A stretch of DNA of 64,000 nucleotides. Origin: Stappia taiwanensis (GTDB lineage: Bacteria > Pseudomonadota > Alphaproteobacteria > Rhizobiales > Stappiaceae). Within the stretch, counting starts at the first letter, position 1, and the number at the start of each line of letters is the position of its first letter. The translations under genes and the position numbers were made by a program. The stretch spans positions 1 to 64,000 of the forward strand of contig NZ_BMCR01000006.1 in assembly GCF_014635285.1 (NCBI RefSeq), in the 5' to 3' direction. The notes under the pieces were generated by a model. That model saw nothing but the letters and a program-made list of their open reading frames with translations. It ran no database searches and had not been told where the DNA came from. Positions 53,273 to 61,957 of this stretch are shown here, piece by piece.

Positions 53273-55030
53273 ATGGCGTTTCGGCGAATATCCCGCATCA
53301 TGCTCGCGGCGGGGCTTGTCTGCGGACTGGCGATGGGGCCGGTCGCGGCCCAGAGCGCGAGCGTTCAGACAGGGCCGATCCTGTCCGGCGACGACCGGTT
53401 CCATCCGGTGGTGGCGCGCGGTGGCATGGTGTCGAGCCAGGAAGCGCTGGCCAGCGGGGTCGGTCGCGACATTCTCGCCCGGGGCGGCAATGCGGTCGAT
53501 GCGGCGGTTGCGGTCGGTTTCGCCCTGGCGGTGACGCTGCCCCGGGCAGGCAATCTCGGCGGCGGTGGCTTCATGATGGTGCATCTGGCCGAAAGCGGCG
53601 AAACCCATGCGCTCGACTACCGCGAGTTGGCACCCGCAGGCGCGTTCCGCGACATGTTCCTTGATGCCGATGGCAATGCGGACAGCAACAAGTCGCGCTA
53701 TTCCGGCTTTGCCGTTGGTGTGCCGGGCACCGTCGCCGGCATGTTCGCTGCCCATGAGAAATACGGCAGCGGTACCTTCACCTTCGCCGAGCTGATCGCC
53801 CCGGCGATCGCGCTGGCCCGCGACGGGTTCATCGTTTCCGACGACCTGGCCGGCTCGCTCAAGCAGGTGCATCCGCGCCTGTCGAAGGATCCGGCGAGCC
53901 TTGCCGCCTATTACAAGCCGGACGGAAGCTTCTATGAAGCCGGGGACACGTTGAAGCTGCCACATCTGGCGGCGACCCTGGAGAAGATCGCCAGCGAGGG
54001 GCCTTCGGGGTTCTACAGCGGGCCGGTGGCCGAGGCGATCGTCGCGCGGGTTGAGGAGGCCGGCGGTCCGATGACCCTAGCCGATCTGGCCGAGTACAAG
54101 GCAGTTTGGCGCGCGCCGGTCACCGGCACCTATCGCGGCTACACCATCGCCTCGATGCCGCCGCCGTCCTCCGGTGGGGTGCATATCGTGGAGATCCTCA
54201 ACATGCTGGAGGATCATGACCTTGCCGGCTCCGGCGCCGGTTCGGCGGCGACCCTGCACGTGATGGCCGAGGCGATGAAGCGGGCTTATGCGGATCGGTC
54301 CGAGTATCTCGGCGATCCGGATTTCGTCGATGTACCGGTCAAGGGCCTGACCTCGAAGGCCTATGCCCGCGAGCGGATGGCCGATTTCTCGCCCGACCGG
54401 GCGGCGCTGGCGACGGAGATCAAGCCGGGTGCCCCGGTGCCCTATGAGAGCGACCAGACGACCCATTATTCCATCGTCGATGACGACGGCAACGCGGTCG
54501 CCAACACCTACACGCTGAACTTTTCCTATGGCGCGGGCCTGATGGCCGGGGACACGGGTGTTCTCCTCAACAATGAGCTGGACGATTTTTCCGCCAAGCC
54601 GGGGGTGCCGAATGCCTATGGGTTGATCGGCGGCGACGCCAATGCGGTGGCGCCGCGCAAGCGTCCGCTGTCGTCCATGAGCCCGACCCTGGTGTTCAAG
54701 GATGGGGAATTGTTGATGGCGACCGGATCGCCGGGCGGCAGCCGGATCATCACCACCGTGCTGCAGGTGATCCTCAATGTGGTCGATCATGGCATGAATG
54801 TCGCCGAGGCGAGCGCGGCACCGCGGGTGCATCACCAGTGGCTGCCCGATGAGCTGCGGGTGGAGGAGGGGTTTTCCCCCGATACACTGGCGTTGCTGCG
54901 GGCCAAGGGGCACACCATCGCGCTGAAGCCGACCATGGGTTCGACCCAATCGGTGATGAGCGTGGAGGGTGGACTGGCCGGTGCCGCCGATCCGCGCCGA
55001 CAGGGCGCGCTGGCCGCCGGTCACAACTAG
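53273..55030 (+). CDS. ggt: Gamma-glutamyltransferase
   Basis: Periplasmic Ntn hydrolase that hydrolyses or transfers the gamma-glutamyl group of glutathione. The signal peptide ends near VAAQS. The 585-residue proenzyme shows GNAVDAAVAVGFALAVTLPRAG, the predicted self-cleavage site QTTHYS with nucleophile Thr396, TYTLNFSYGAGLM, LLNNELDDF and KRPLSSMSPTLVF with GSPGGSRIITTVLQ. ATG 53273 has AGGAGG upstream. It converges with the MFS gene. Confidence 0.95.
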   Translation: MAFRRISRIMLAAGLVCGLAMGPVAAQSASVQTGPILSGDDRFHPVVARGGMVSSQEALASGVGRDILARGGNAVDAAVAVGFALAVTLPRAGNLGGGGFMMVHLAESGETHALDYRELAPAGAFRDMFLDADGNADSNKSRYSGFAVGVPGTVAGMFAAHEKYGSGTFTFAELIAPAIALARDGFIVSDDLAGSLKQVHPRLSKDPASLAAYYKPDGSFYEAGDTLKLPHLAATLEKIASEGPSGFYSGPVAEAIVARVEEAGGPMTLADLAEYKAVWRAPVTGTYRGYTIASMPPPSSGGVHIVEILNMLEDHDLAGSGAGSAATLHVMAEAMKRAYADRSEYLGDPDFVDVPVKGLTSKAYARERMADFSPDRAALATEIKPGAPVPYESDQTTHYSIVDDDGNAVANTYTLNFSYGAGLMAGDTGVLLNNELDDFSAKPGVPNAYGLIGGDANAVAPRKRPLSSMSPTLVFKDGELLMATGSPGGSRIITTVLQVILNVVDHGMNVAEASAAPRVHHQWLPDELRVEEGFSPDTLALLRAKGHTIALKPTMGSTQSVMSVEGGLAGAADPRRQGALAAGHN

Positions 55031-55052
55031 GACCCTGGCGAACAAGGCGCGG

Positions 55053-56246
55053 TCAGTCGCTTGTGGCTGATCGCGCTGCTTGCCGCTCTGGCACGAGTTG
55101 CCGGTAAAGGGCAATGATCAGCAGCAGCGTATAGACGCCGCCGAGCAGAAGCGGCAGGCCGTTCAGGCCGAAGAGATCCATGGCGCTGCCGGCAAGCGCC
55201 GGACCGAGCGCGCCGCCCACACCCCACATCACCGCGAAACCGGCGTTGCCGGCGATCAGCATGGCGCCGGAAAACCGGCGGCCAAGCTCCATCAGGGCGA
55301 TGGTGTAGATCCCATAGGCCGCCGATCCCCAGACGAACAGCATGGCCCACAGGGGCAGCGGTGCGGCGATCACCAGCGGCAGCAACACGGCGCCGAGGAT
55401 GGTCAGGGCACAGAGCAGCGTCATCATGCGTTCCGGCCCCCAGCGGTCGGCAATGATGCCGATCGGCACTTGAAACAGGATGTTGCCAACGATCAGGATC
55501 GCGAGGGCCGAGGCAACCGCGCTGGCGGTCAACCCGTGGCCGAGCCCGTAGACCGGGAACAGGGTCAGGATCGCCTGATCGAAGGCTGCGGCGGTGCCGG
55601 TGATGACGAGCAGGAAGGGAATGAGCGGCGCGACTTGGCGGATCGATCCGGTGTCGCCGGCGGAGAATTGCGGTAACCGATGGCGGATCGACAGGATCAA
55701 CCCGCCGCAGACCAGACAGACGGCAATGCAGATCAGGAAGGGGGCGAGCGTGTCCGTGCCGGTGAGCACGAGGCTCGCCGGGCCGAGAGCGAACCCGCCG
55801 GCAAGGGCGGTGGAGTAGAGGCCGAGGAGGCGCCCACGCATCCGATCGGGCGCAAGCTGGTTCACCCAGGTTTCGCTGGCGATGTAGAGCCCGTTGATGG
55901 CGAAGCCGAGCAAGAGGCGCGCGGGGAACCAGACAATGAGCGACTGGAACAGGCCGATCAGGGCGAAGAGGGCGGCGAGCAGCAGCGCGCTGGCGACGGC
56001 CATTCGCGCGGCACCGAAGCGCAGGGCGAGTTGCGGGATCAGCGGGGCGGAGACAATCAGGCCAATCGCCATCATCGCCGCATTGGCGCCGATCAGCCAG
56101 GCCGGTACGCTCTGCCGTTCCAGGATGAAGGCAAGCAGCGGATAGGTCAGTCCCTGGGCGAGACCGAACACCGCGACCATGCCCAGCACCACCGAGATCG
56201 CCAGCCGGTCGAGGGTTTGCGGGGAGGTTGTGGCAGTGCCGGTCAT
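55053..56246 (-). CDS. MFS transporter
   Basis: A 397-residue 12-helix major facilitator. The motif-A-like RFGAARMAVASALLLA follows helix 2, NGLYIASETWVNQLAPDRMRGR is a conserved cytoplasmic segment, and IADRWGPERMMTLLCALTIL repeats the motif in the second half. It resembles the YcaD-type subfamily. Substrate unknown. Its ATG overlaps the stop of the upstream GNAT gene (ATGA). Confidence 0.85.
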   Translation of the reverse strand: MTGTATTSPQTLDRLAISVVLGMVAVFGLAQGLTYPLLAFILERQSVPAWLIGANAAMMAIGLIVSAPLIPQLALRFGAARMAVASALLLAALFALIGLFQSLIVWFPARLLLGFAINGLYIASETWVNQLAPDRMRGRLLGLYSTALAGGFALGPASLVLTGTDTLAPFLICIAVCLVCGGLILSIRHRLPQFSAGDTGSIRQVAPLIPFLLVITGTAAAFDQAILTLFPVYGLGHGLTASAVASALAILIVGNILFQVPIGIIADRWGPERMMTLLCALTILGAVLLPLVIAAPLPLWAMLFVWGSAAYGIYTIALMELGRRFSGAMLIAGNAGFAVMWGVGGALGPALAGSAMDLFGLNGLPLLLGGVYTLLLIIALYRQLVPERQAARSATSD

Positions 56247-56869
56247 GACCCGGTAGTCGGTGTGCGCGGCCTGTGCCCTGCGGCAGGGCCGACTGTCCGG
56301 CGCATCGCCGTGGCGCAAGAGAAGCCGAACAGCAGTTTGAAGAGGCCGAGGTGTCTGGTCTCGCCGGCAACGAAGCCATTGCGCTCATAAAGCGCGCGGG
56401 CGCGCGGATTGCTGTCGATGACATCGAGCCGCACGCTGTGCCGCCCGGCTTGCCGGGCGATGCTGCAGATGGCGTCGAGCAGCGCGGTGCCGATGCCCCG
56501 GCCCCGGGCCTCAGGGCTCACCGCGATGCCGTCCATGGACAGAACGCCTGCCTCCTTGTCCTTTTCCAGTAAGGACAACCCGGCGGCCCGCCAGCTCGCA
56601 CCTAACAACCCGTAGTGCCGTTGGAGGTCGGACCATTGTGGATTGAACAGCTCCCGCCCATCCAGTCTGAACCCGGCGATGCCGGCAATCCGGCCATCAA
56701 CAAGGGCGGTGACGGCGCGCTCTCGGCATAAATGTGGGGTGAGAAACGCCACGGCACTGTCCTCCCGGCCGAAGAACGGGCGCAGCTTTTGAAACAGCGC
56801 CTCGGTAAAGAGCCGGGTGGCGGCAGTTTCGTCGCCGGCGCGTACGAAGGGGAGGATGTCGAGTGTCAT
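56243..56869 (-). CDS. GNAT family N-acetyltransferase
   Basis: A 208-residue acetyltransferase. The acetyl-CoA signature is VSPEARGRGIGTALLDAICS, followed by VRLDVIDSNPRARALYERNGF. ATG 56869 is chosen as the first start giving a compact GNAT fold (MTLDILPFVRAGDE). It is translationally coupled to the MFS gene by a 4-bp overlap, so the pair may modify and export one compound. Substrate unknown. Confidence 0.87.
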   Translation of the reverse strand: MTLDILPFVRAGDETAATRLFTEALFQKLRPFFGREDSAVAFLTPHLCRERAVTALVDGRIAGIAGFRLDGRELFNPQWSDLQRHYGLLGASWRAAGLSLLEKDKEAGVLSMDGIAVSPEARGRGIGTALLDAICSIARQAGRHSVRLDVIDSNPRARALYERNGFVAGETRHLGLFKLLFGFSCATAMRRTVGPAAGHRPRTPTTGS

Positions 56870-57049
56870 GATCGGTCGCTCCGGGTTCGCCTTATTCTTG
56901 TGGCGGTCTACGAATGCAATGACAAGTCCTTGGCGCGGCGGTCGGGCGCGAAAAGCGACGCCGGGGGGCATCCGTCGCTGGACGCAGGTCGTGAAATGGG
57001 AGAATCACGCTATCAAGGATCAACAAAAGGCGAGCGGACAAGCCAGACC

Positions 57050-57565
57050 ATGATCACGGAACTCGGGGCGTTTTTCGATTTTCTGCAAGGCTCGCCGGTG
57101 GCGGCCTTCCTGGCCGGATCCGCGCTCGCGCGCGATCTGACCGCCTTTGCCCATGTCATTGGCGCGGCGATGCTGTTTGGCGCCATTCTGCCGTTCGACC
57201 TCAGGATGCTCGGGCTGTGGCCGTCGGTGCCGCTGTCCGAGCTTGCCCGAGTTCTGGTCCCGGTCTCCGCTGTCGGGTTTCTGCTGGCGCTTGCCACGGG
57301 TTTGGCGATGATGTCGCTACGCCCGCATGCGCTGGCGGCGCTGCCCGGGTTCCAGCTCAAGATGGGGCTGATCGCTCTGGCCGGGCTGAATGCGCTGATG
57401 CTGCGGGTCGTCCCGGCCTGGCGCCTGCTGGCGCAGGTGGATTCGCGCGGGACGATCTCCCGGTTCCGCACCGCGGGCCTGCTTTCTCTGGTCCTGTGGC
57501 TTGGCGTGCTGGCGGCGGGGCGCTGGCAGGCGGGCTGGCCCTCGTCCTGGCCGGCGCCGTGGTAA
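57050..57565 (+). CDS. Uncharacterised four-helix membrane protein (DUF6644-like)
   Basis: A 171-residue membrane protein with about four helices: AHVIGAAMLFGAILPFDLRM, VSAVGFLLALATGLAMM, MGLIALAGLNALML and LLSLVLWLGVLAAGRW. A His in the first helix (FAHVIGA) could be functional. ATG 57050 is the most likely start; the frame is open well upstream with weaker starts. Divergent from the GNAT gene, convergent with the next hypothetical. I do not recognise a function. Confidence 0.7.
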   Translation: MITELGAFFDFLQGSPVAAFLAGSALARDLTAFAHVIGAAMLFGAILPFDLRMLGLWPSVPLSELARVLVPVSAVGFLLALATGLAMMSLRPHALAALPGFQLKMGLIALAGLNALMLRVVPAWRLLAQVDSRGTISRFRTAGLLSLVLWLGVLAAGRWQAGWPSSWPAPW

Positions 57566-57582
57566 GGTGACCGGGACCCTGG

Positions 57583-57999
57583 CTATTGCGCCCGGCGGTA
57601 GATGGCCGTGTTGACCACCTCGCCCTGACCCGGGACATTCACCGACTGTTCGATTTCCAGAGTGCGGCCATCCTCCGACAGGCGCCGGCGCGCGGTCATC
57701 AGCACCTCGTTGCCGCGCTTGGCCTCCGAGGTCAGGGTGCGGTCGCCTTCGAAGAAGAGCAGCAGACGGTCGGCAAGGCCGCTCTGTGACAGGCGCTGGC
57801 CGGGACCGCCGGGGATCGCCGCCATCTCGCCTTCCACGGTTTCTCCCTCGGCGGTGACCAGCATCATGCGGATGGTGACCAGGCCAAATTCTTCCTCGAT
57901 CCGGCACTGGCCGGAGCGGGGAAGATCGCTCTGGTCGAACTCGCTTTCGTCAAGGTCGAGCAGCCAGGTGCCCAGAAACGGTGCGATCTGATCGGTCAT
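57583..57999 (-). CDS. Hypothetical lipocalin-like protein
   Basis: A 138-residue soluble protein beginning MTDQIAPFLGTWLLDLDESE, a GTW start typical of small lipocalin-like or THAP4/FABP-type beta barrels. Beta-rich pattern continues with CRIEEEFGLVTIRMMLVTAE and EIEQSVNVPGQGEVVNTAIY. No signal peptide. GAAGG precedes ATG 57999 (another ATG directly before at 58002). Divergent from the receiver-exonuclease pair. Function unknown; the barrel assignment is by eye only. Confidence 0.65.
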   Translation of the reverse strand: MTDQIAPFLGTWLLDLDESEFDQSDLPRSGQCRIEEEFGLVTIRMMLVTAEGETVEGEMAAIPGGPGQRLSQSGLADRLLLFFEGDRTLTSEAKRGNEVLMTARRRLSEDGRTLEIEQSVNVPGQGEVVNTAIYRRAQ

Positions 58000-58177
58000 C
58001 ATGCGCCTTCGTTCATGCGTGCGGCCGCGCGGTCGTGAGGCCGCGCGGCGATGGGGTCCTGCTTTAGCGTGCTTCGCCGGCGATGTCATGGCCTTGGGGA
58101 ACCGGGACCCTAGACGAATGGCGTTCTAGTGCTGGCCCGGCCCGGCGGGCATAGTAATGCGTGGAGGAGGAAAGCGC

Positions 58178-58576
58178 ATGACGGCACGGGTTCTGATTGT
58201 CGATGATGCGATAACCCTGACCGGGTTTCTCAAGGATCTGATCGAGCAAGACGGCTATCTGGTGGACACTGCCGATACCGCCGGGACGGCGCGTGCGGCG
58301 CTGAGTGCGCATCCGCCGGATATTGTCCTGCTGGATGCGGAACTGCCGGACGGCACCGGCTATGCCCTGTGCCAGTCGATGCGCGGCGATCCGCTGTCCC
58401 GGGAAATTCCGGTGGTGATGATGAGCGCCTGTTCGCGCGCCGTCGACATCGAGAAGGGGCAAGCCCTTGGTGCGGATGCTCATCTGGCCAAGCCTTTCAC
58501 CGCCTCGGAGCTGATGTCCGTGGTGGCGCGGCTGCTGACGGAGACGCCAGGGCTGGCGGGACGCGCGAATGCCTGA
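58178..58576 (+). CDS. Single-domain response regulator
   Basis: A 132-residue stand-alone receiver. RVLIVDDAITLTGFLKDLI holds the acidic pocket, Asp53 in IVLLDAELPDGTGYAL is the phospho-acceptor, MMSACSRAVDIEKGQALGAD carries the switch Ser and Lys105 is in HLAKPFTASEL. No output domain is present. Very strong ribosome site GGAGGAGG. Its last 8 bp overlap the exonuclease fusion gene, so the two are translationally coupled. No intact histidine kinase is adjacent. Confidence 0.92.
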   Translation: MTARVLIVDDAITLTGFLKDLIEQDGYLVDTADTAGTARAALSAHPPDIVLLDAELPDGTGYALCQSMRGDPLSREIPVVMMSACSRAVDIEKGQALGADAHLAKPFTASELMSVVARLLTETPGLAGRANA

Positions 58577-60719
58577 TGGCTGGGCCGAGCGCTGGAACCT
58601 GCGGCTGCGGTTTTTTCTGTTCTTCGCCTTGATCCTGCTCGGTACCTCGGCCAGCATTGCCGGTGCCATGATCTATCTTGCGGCAGCGGCGCCGCAGGTG
58701 CCGGTCAATGCCCTGGTGCTGGGTGGCGGTGTGGCGCTGTTCGCCAGCGCCGGGCTGACCTTGTGGGTCTGGCTGAAGTTCGACGACCATGTCGCCCAGC
58801 CCCTGATGAAACTGGGCGCGGAATTGCGCGCCAGTGTTCATGCCGGCACCCCGCGCGAAATCCCTCAGGACACCGGACGCTATCTCGGGCTGCTCGCGCC
58901 GGCCGTGCGGGAGGCGGCGGTGGCGCTGCTTGAGGCGCGGGCCGACGTGGAAGAGATGGTCGCCGTTGCCACCGCCGAAGCGGATCGGCAGAAGGGGCAA
59001 CTGGAAGCGGTGCTGCGCGATCTGCAGCAGGGGGTGGTGATCTGCACCCTCGATCACAAGGTTCTTCTGTACAATCGGTTTGCCCATCACCTGCTCGACC
59101 AGGGACGCAGTGGTCCGCTTGGGCTGGAGCGGCGATTGACAGGTCTGGTCGCCGGTCAGCCGCTGCGGCACAGTCTGGAGCGGCTGACGCGGCGCTTTTC
59201 CTCCGGCCGGTACCGCAGCCACAAGGACGGGCTGGCGGCCCAGTTCATCGGCACCACGGCTTGCGGCCACGAAAGCCTGCGCGGGCGCATGTCGCTGATC
59301 CTCGGCGAGGAAGAGCGCGAGGCGATCGGCTATGTGGTGACCTTCGACAAGGTGACCGACGAACTGGCCGCCGGGATCTGGCGCGACCGTCTGCTTCAGG
59401 ATGTGACCCGCGACATGCGTCAGCGGGTGGCGACGCTGTCCCTGTCGGGCGAGGTGCTGTTGCGCAAGGCGCCGATGGACGATGCGGCGCGGGAGCGGCT
59501 GCGCGAGACGGTCGACGTGGAAACCCGGGCTCTGGGGGAGCGGCTCGATCGGCTCGACCAGGTGGCGGGAGATCTTCTGGCCGGCGCCTGGCCGATGACG
59601 GAGGTTTATTCGTCCACGCTGATGGACTGTATCGCCGCGCGCCGCTCCGAGGGGCGGGAGCTGTCCGCCGTCGTGATGGGCGACCCGCTGTGGCTGTCTT
59701 GCGACAGTGCGACCGTGGTCGATCTGGTCGACAGGATGATGAATCGCATCAGCGTCTGGGCCCAGGTGCGTGACTTCCGCCTGTCGACCAGCCGGCGGGA
59801 GGGTACCGCCTATCTCGATCTGCTCTGGGCGGGAGAGCCGGTGCCCGAACCGGTGCTGGAAGGCTGGCTCGATGAGCCGCTGGAAGAGGCGCTGGGGGCA
59901 ATGACCGGTCGGGATGTGCTTAGCCGGCACAAGACCGATATGTGGAGCGACATCCTTGGCGGCGGGCAGGCTCGGCTTCGGCTGCCGCTGGCCGTGGCGG
60001 TGGAGCATCAGGACCGGCCGATGAAGTCCACCGCGCCGCTGGCGCCGCGACCGGAGTTCTACGATTTCGACCTGTTTGCCCGGCCGACACCGAGCACCAT
60101 CGGCGAGACGCTTTTGCGCAATCTGTCCTATGTGGTGTTCGACACGGAAACCACCGGGCTGGAACCGTCGCGCGGCGACGACCTCGTGTCGGTGGCCGGG
60201 GTGCGGATTGTCAATGACCGGGTGCTGCGCGGCGAGATCTTCGACGGTCTGGTCAACCCGGGCCGCCCGATCCCGCCGGCCTCGAGCCGGATTCACGGCA
60301 TCACCGATGACATGGTGGCGGAGGCGGATCCGGTGGAGCAGGTGTTGCCGCGCTTTTATGCCTTCATCGGCGACAGTGTGCTGGTGGCGCATAACGCGGC
60401 CTTTGACATGACCTTCCTGTCGAAATACCAGGAGCGCACCGGTCTGCGCTTCGAACAGCCGGTGCTGGATACGGTGCTGCTGGCCGGTCACATTTTCGGC
60501 GCCAGCGAAAGCCTCACCCTCGATGCGCTGGCCGAGCGGTTTGGCATCGTCATCCCCGTCGAGGATCGGCATACGGCGTTGGGGGACGCGCTGGCGACAG
60601 CGGAGGTCCTGCGCAAGCTGATCGCCCTGTTGACACCGCTTGGTGTCGTGACCTTGAGCGATGCGATCGAGGTCTCCAACCGGCAGGTCGCCTTGCGCCG
60701 GCGCCAGCGGCGCTATTGA
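58569..60719 (+). CDS. Membrane PAS-pseudokinase-DEDDh exonuclease fusion
   Basis: A 716-residue fusion. Two membrane helices (about 12-39 and 46-70) are followed by a HAMP-like/coiled segment and a PAS-like domain (about 145-265, VLRDLQQGVVICTLDHKVLL). A histidine-kinase-like dimerisation region (about 268-330) reads DVTRDMRQRVATL, with Arg281 where the phospho-His would be. A degenerate ATPase-like region (about 340-480) has no clear N-box. The C-terminal DnaQ/PolC-type exonuclease (about 520-690) keeps Asp525, Glu527 (FDTETTG), Asp613 (HNAAFD), His668 and Asp673 (RHTALGD). The nuclease should therefore be active while the kinase part should not. Annotated relatives are usually named DNA polymerase III epsilon, but this is not the replicative proofreader. 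Confidence 0.85.
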   Translation: MPDGWAERWNLRLRFFLFFALILLGTSASIAGAMIYLAAAAPQVPVNALVLGGGVALFASAGLTLWVWLKFDDHVAQPLMKLGAELRASVHAGTPREIPQDTGRYLGLLAPAVREAAVALLEARADVEEMVAVATAEADRQKGQLEAVLRDLQQGVVICTLDHKVLLYNRFAHHLLDQGRSGPLGLERRLTGLVAGQPLRHSLERLTRRFSSGRYRSHKDGLAAQFIGTTACGHESLRGRMSLILGEEEREAIGYVVTFDKVTDELAAGIWRDRLLQDVTRDMRQRVATLSLSGEVLLRKAPMDDAARERLRETVDVETRALGERLDRLDQVAGDLLAGAWPMTEVYSSTLMDCIAARRSEGRELSAVVMGDPLWLSCDSATVVDLVDRMMNRISVWAQVRDFRLSTSRREGTAYLDLLWAGEPVPEPVLEGWLDEPLEEALGAMTGRDVLSRHKTDMWSDILGGGQARLRLPLAVAVEHQDRPMKSTAPLAPRPEFYDFDLFARPTPSTIGETLLRNLSYVVFDTETTGLEPSRGDDLVSVAGVRIVNDRVLRGEIFDGLVNPGRPIPPASSRIHGITDDMVAEADPVEQVLPRFYAFIGDSVLVAHNAAFDMTFLSKYQERTGLRFEQPVLDTVLLAGHIFGASESLTLDALAERFGIVIPVEDRHTALGDALATAEVLRKLIALLTPLGVVTLSDAIEVSNRQVALRRRQRRY

Positions 60720-60758
60720 GGCGGACGTCCGGACCAGATCAAGCCAGAGTGGATCGGA

Positions 60759-61847
60759 TCAGGGCAGGGCGGGCGCTTCCGCCGTGCCGCCTGCGCCTGC
60801 GCCACGGCGGTCGATCAGCAGATCGGTCAGCCCGGCGGCGGCCCACATGGCGCTGAGGGTCAGCCAGGCGGTGAGGGCGAAGATCGAACCGCCGGTGACG
60901 CCGGCACCGACGGCGCAGCCGCCGGCCAGCATTCCGCCGAAGCCCATCAGCACCGCGCCGGCGATGTAGCGGCGCATACTGTGCCCGTCCCGGAAGCCTT
61001 CCAGCGTCCACTCGCGGGCGGCAAGCGCGGCGATGGCCGCGCCGATGAAGACGCCGGGGACAAGACCGATGTCGAAATCGATGTTGGTGCCCGGCGGGGT
61101 GAGGACGGTCATCAGGGTGTCGGCGGAAGGGCCGGTGAAGGTCATGCTCTTCACCGTCATGGGCTCGAACGCCTGGAACGACAGCTGATAGGTGAACCAC
61201 CAGCCGGCGGCAACGGTGGCGCCGACGCCGGCGGCGCCAAGCCAGCCCCAGGGACCGAGACGGGCACGGACGGCGAAGAACACCGCGCCGGACAGGAACA
61301 GGAGGCCGATCACCAGCCCGGCTTCAGGCCCCGGTCCCAGCAGTTGCAAAAGGTCGAGGCGGTCGCGCCCGCCCACGGTCCACAAGCCGGCGAGCCAGTC
61401 GCGCAAGGGCGACAGAAGGCCATGGATGGAGGCTTCGGCGGCGACGGCGAAGATCAGACCGGAGAGCAGCGCGCGCAGATTGCCGGTGGCGGACAGGACG
61501 AGCAGCCGGCTGGCGCAGCCCCGAGCCAGCACCATGCCGCAGCCGAAGAGCGCCCCGCCGATCAGCGCGCCGGAGATGGAGCCGCGCGCGGCGAATTGCC
61601 GAGCCTCGGACACGTCCAGCATGTCCAGGCTGATCAGCGCCTGGGTGAGGAAAACGGCGGAGGCGAAGGCAATCAGCCAGACGGCGACCTTCAACTGAAT
61701 GGCGCCGCGCGCGAATTCCACCACGGCGGCACGCAGGCAGAAGCGGCTGCGCTGGGCAAAGGCGCCAAAGGCGATGCCGATCAACAGGCCGCCGATGGCC
61801 GAGGTTCCCTCTTCGCCGAATATCTCGAACCAGCCGGTCAGATCCAT
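60759..61847 (-). CDS. YeeE/YedE family sulfur transporter
   Basis: A 362-residue protein of the YeeE/YedE family, whose characterised members import thiosulfate through conserved cysteines. About nine hydrophobic helices. The Cys residues sit in QRSRFCLRA (Cys37), FGCGMVLARGCASR (Cys103, Cys111) and MLAGGCAVGAG (Cys311), the internally repeated family motif. ATG 61847 has GGGAGG upstream. An ATTC-N8-GAAT element lies 41 bp before the start, fitting sulfide or persulfide control. Confidence 0.88.
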   Translation of the reverse strand: MDLTGWFEIFGEEGTSAIGGLLIGIAFGAFAQRSRFCLRAAVVEFARGAIQLKVAVWLIAFASAVFLTQALISLDMLDVSEARQFAARGSISGALIGGALFGCGMVLARGCASRLLVLSATGNLRALLSGLIFAVAAEASIHGLLSPLRDWLAGLWTVGGRDRLDLLQLLGPGPEAGLVIGLLFLSGAVFFAVRARLGPWGWLGAAGVGATVAAGWWFTYQLSFQAFEPMTVKSMTFTGPSADTLMTVLTPPGTNIDFDIGLVPGVFIGAAIAALAAREWTLEGFRDGHSMRRYIAGAVLMGFGGMLAGGCAVGAGVTGGSIFALTAWLTLSAMWAAAGLTDLLIDRRGAGAGGTAEAPALP

Positions 61848-61888
61848 TTCCTGCCTCCCGCCATCCCGCCCAGGCGCGTGAACGTCAC

Positions 61889-61904
61889 ATTCCAATATAT
61901 GAAT
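61889..61904. promoter_or_regulatory. SqrR/BigR-type operator ATTC-N8-GAAT
   Basis: ATTC (61889-61892), eight bases CAATATAT, GAAT (61901-61904) within a conspicuous AT-rich island. It is an exact match to the motif reported for the persulfide-sensing repressor SqrR. It lies 41 bp upstream of the YeeE/YedE start, where it could cover the promoter. No ArsR-family repressor gene is in the window. Confidence 0.6.
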
Positions 61905-61957
61905 ATCGGAAGGAAGGTGCGCGCGCCTTGATTTTCCTCAAGCGGGCGGAAGGGGTG

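Noticed and set aside
58497-60572. Minus-strand open frame of about 690 codons across the exonuclease fusion
   Set aside because: Arg/Gln/His-rich shadow without start context or homology.
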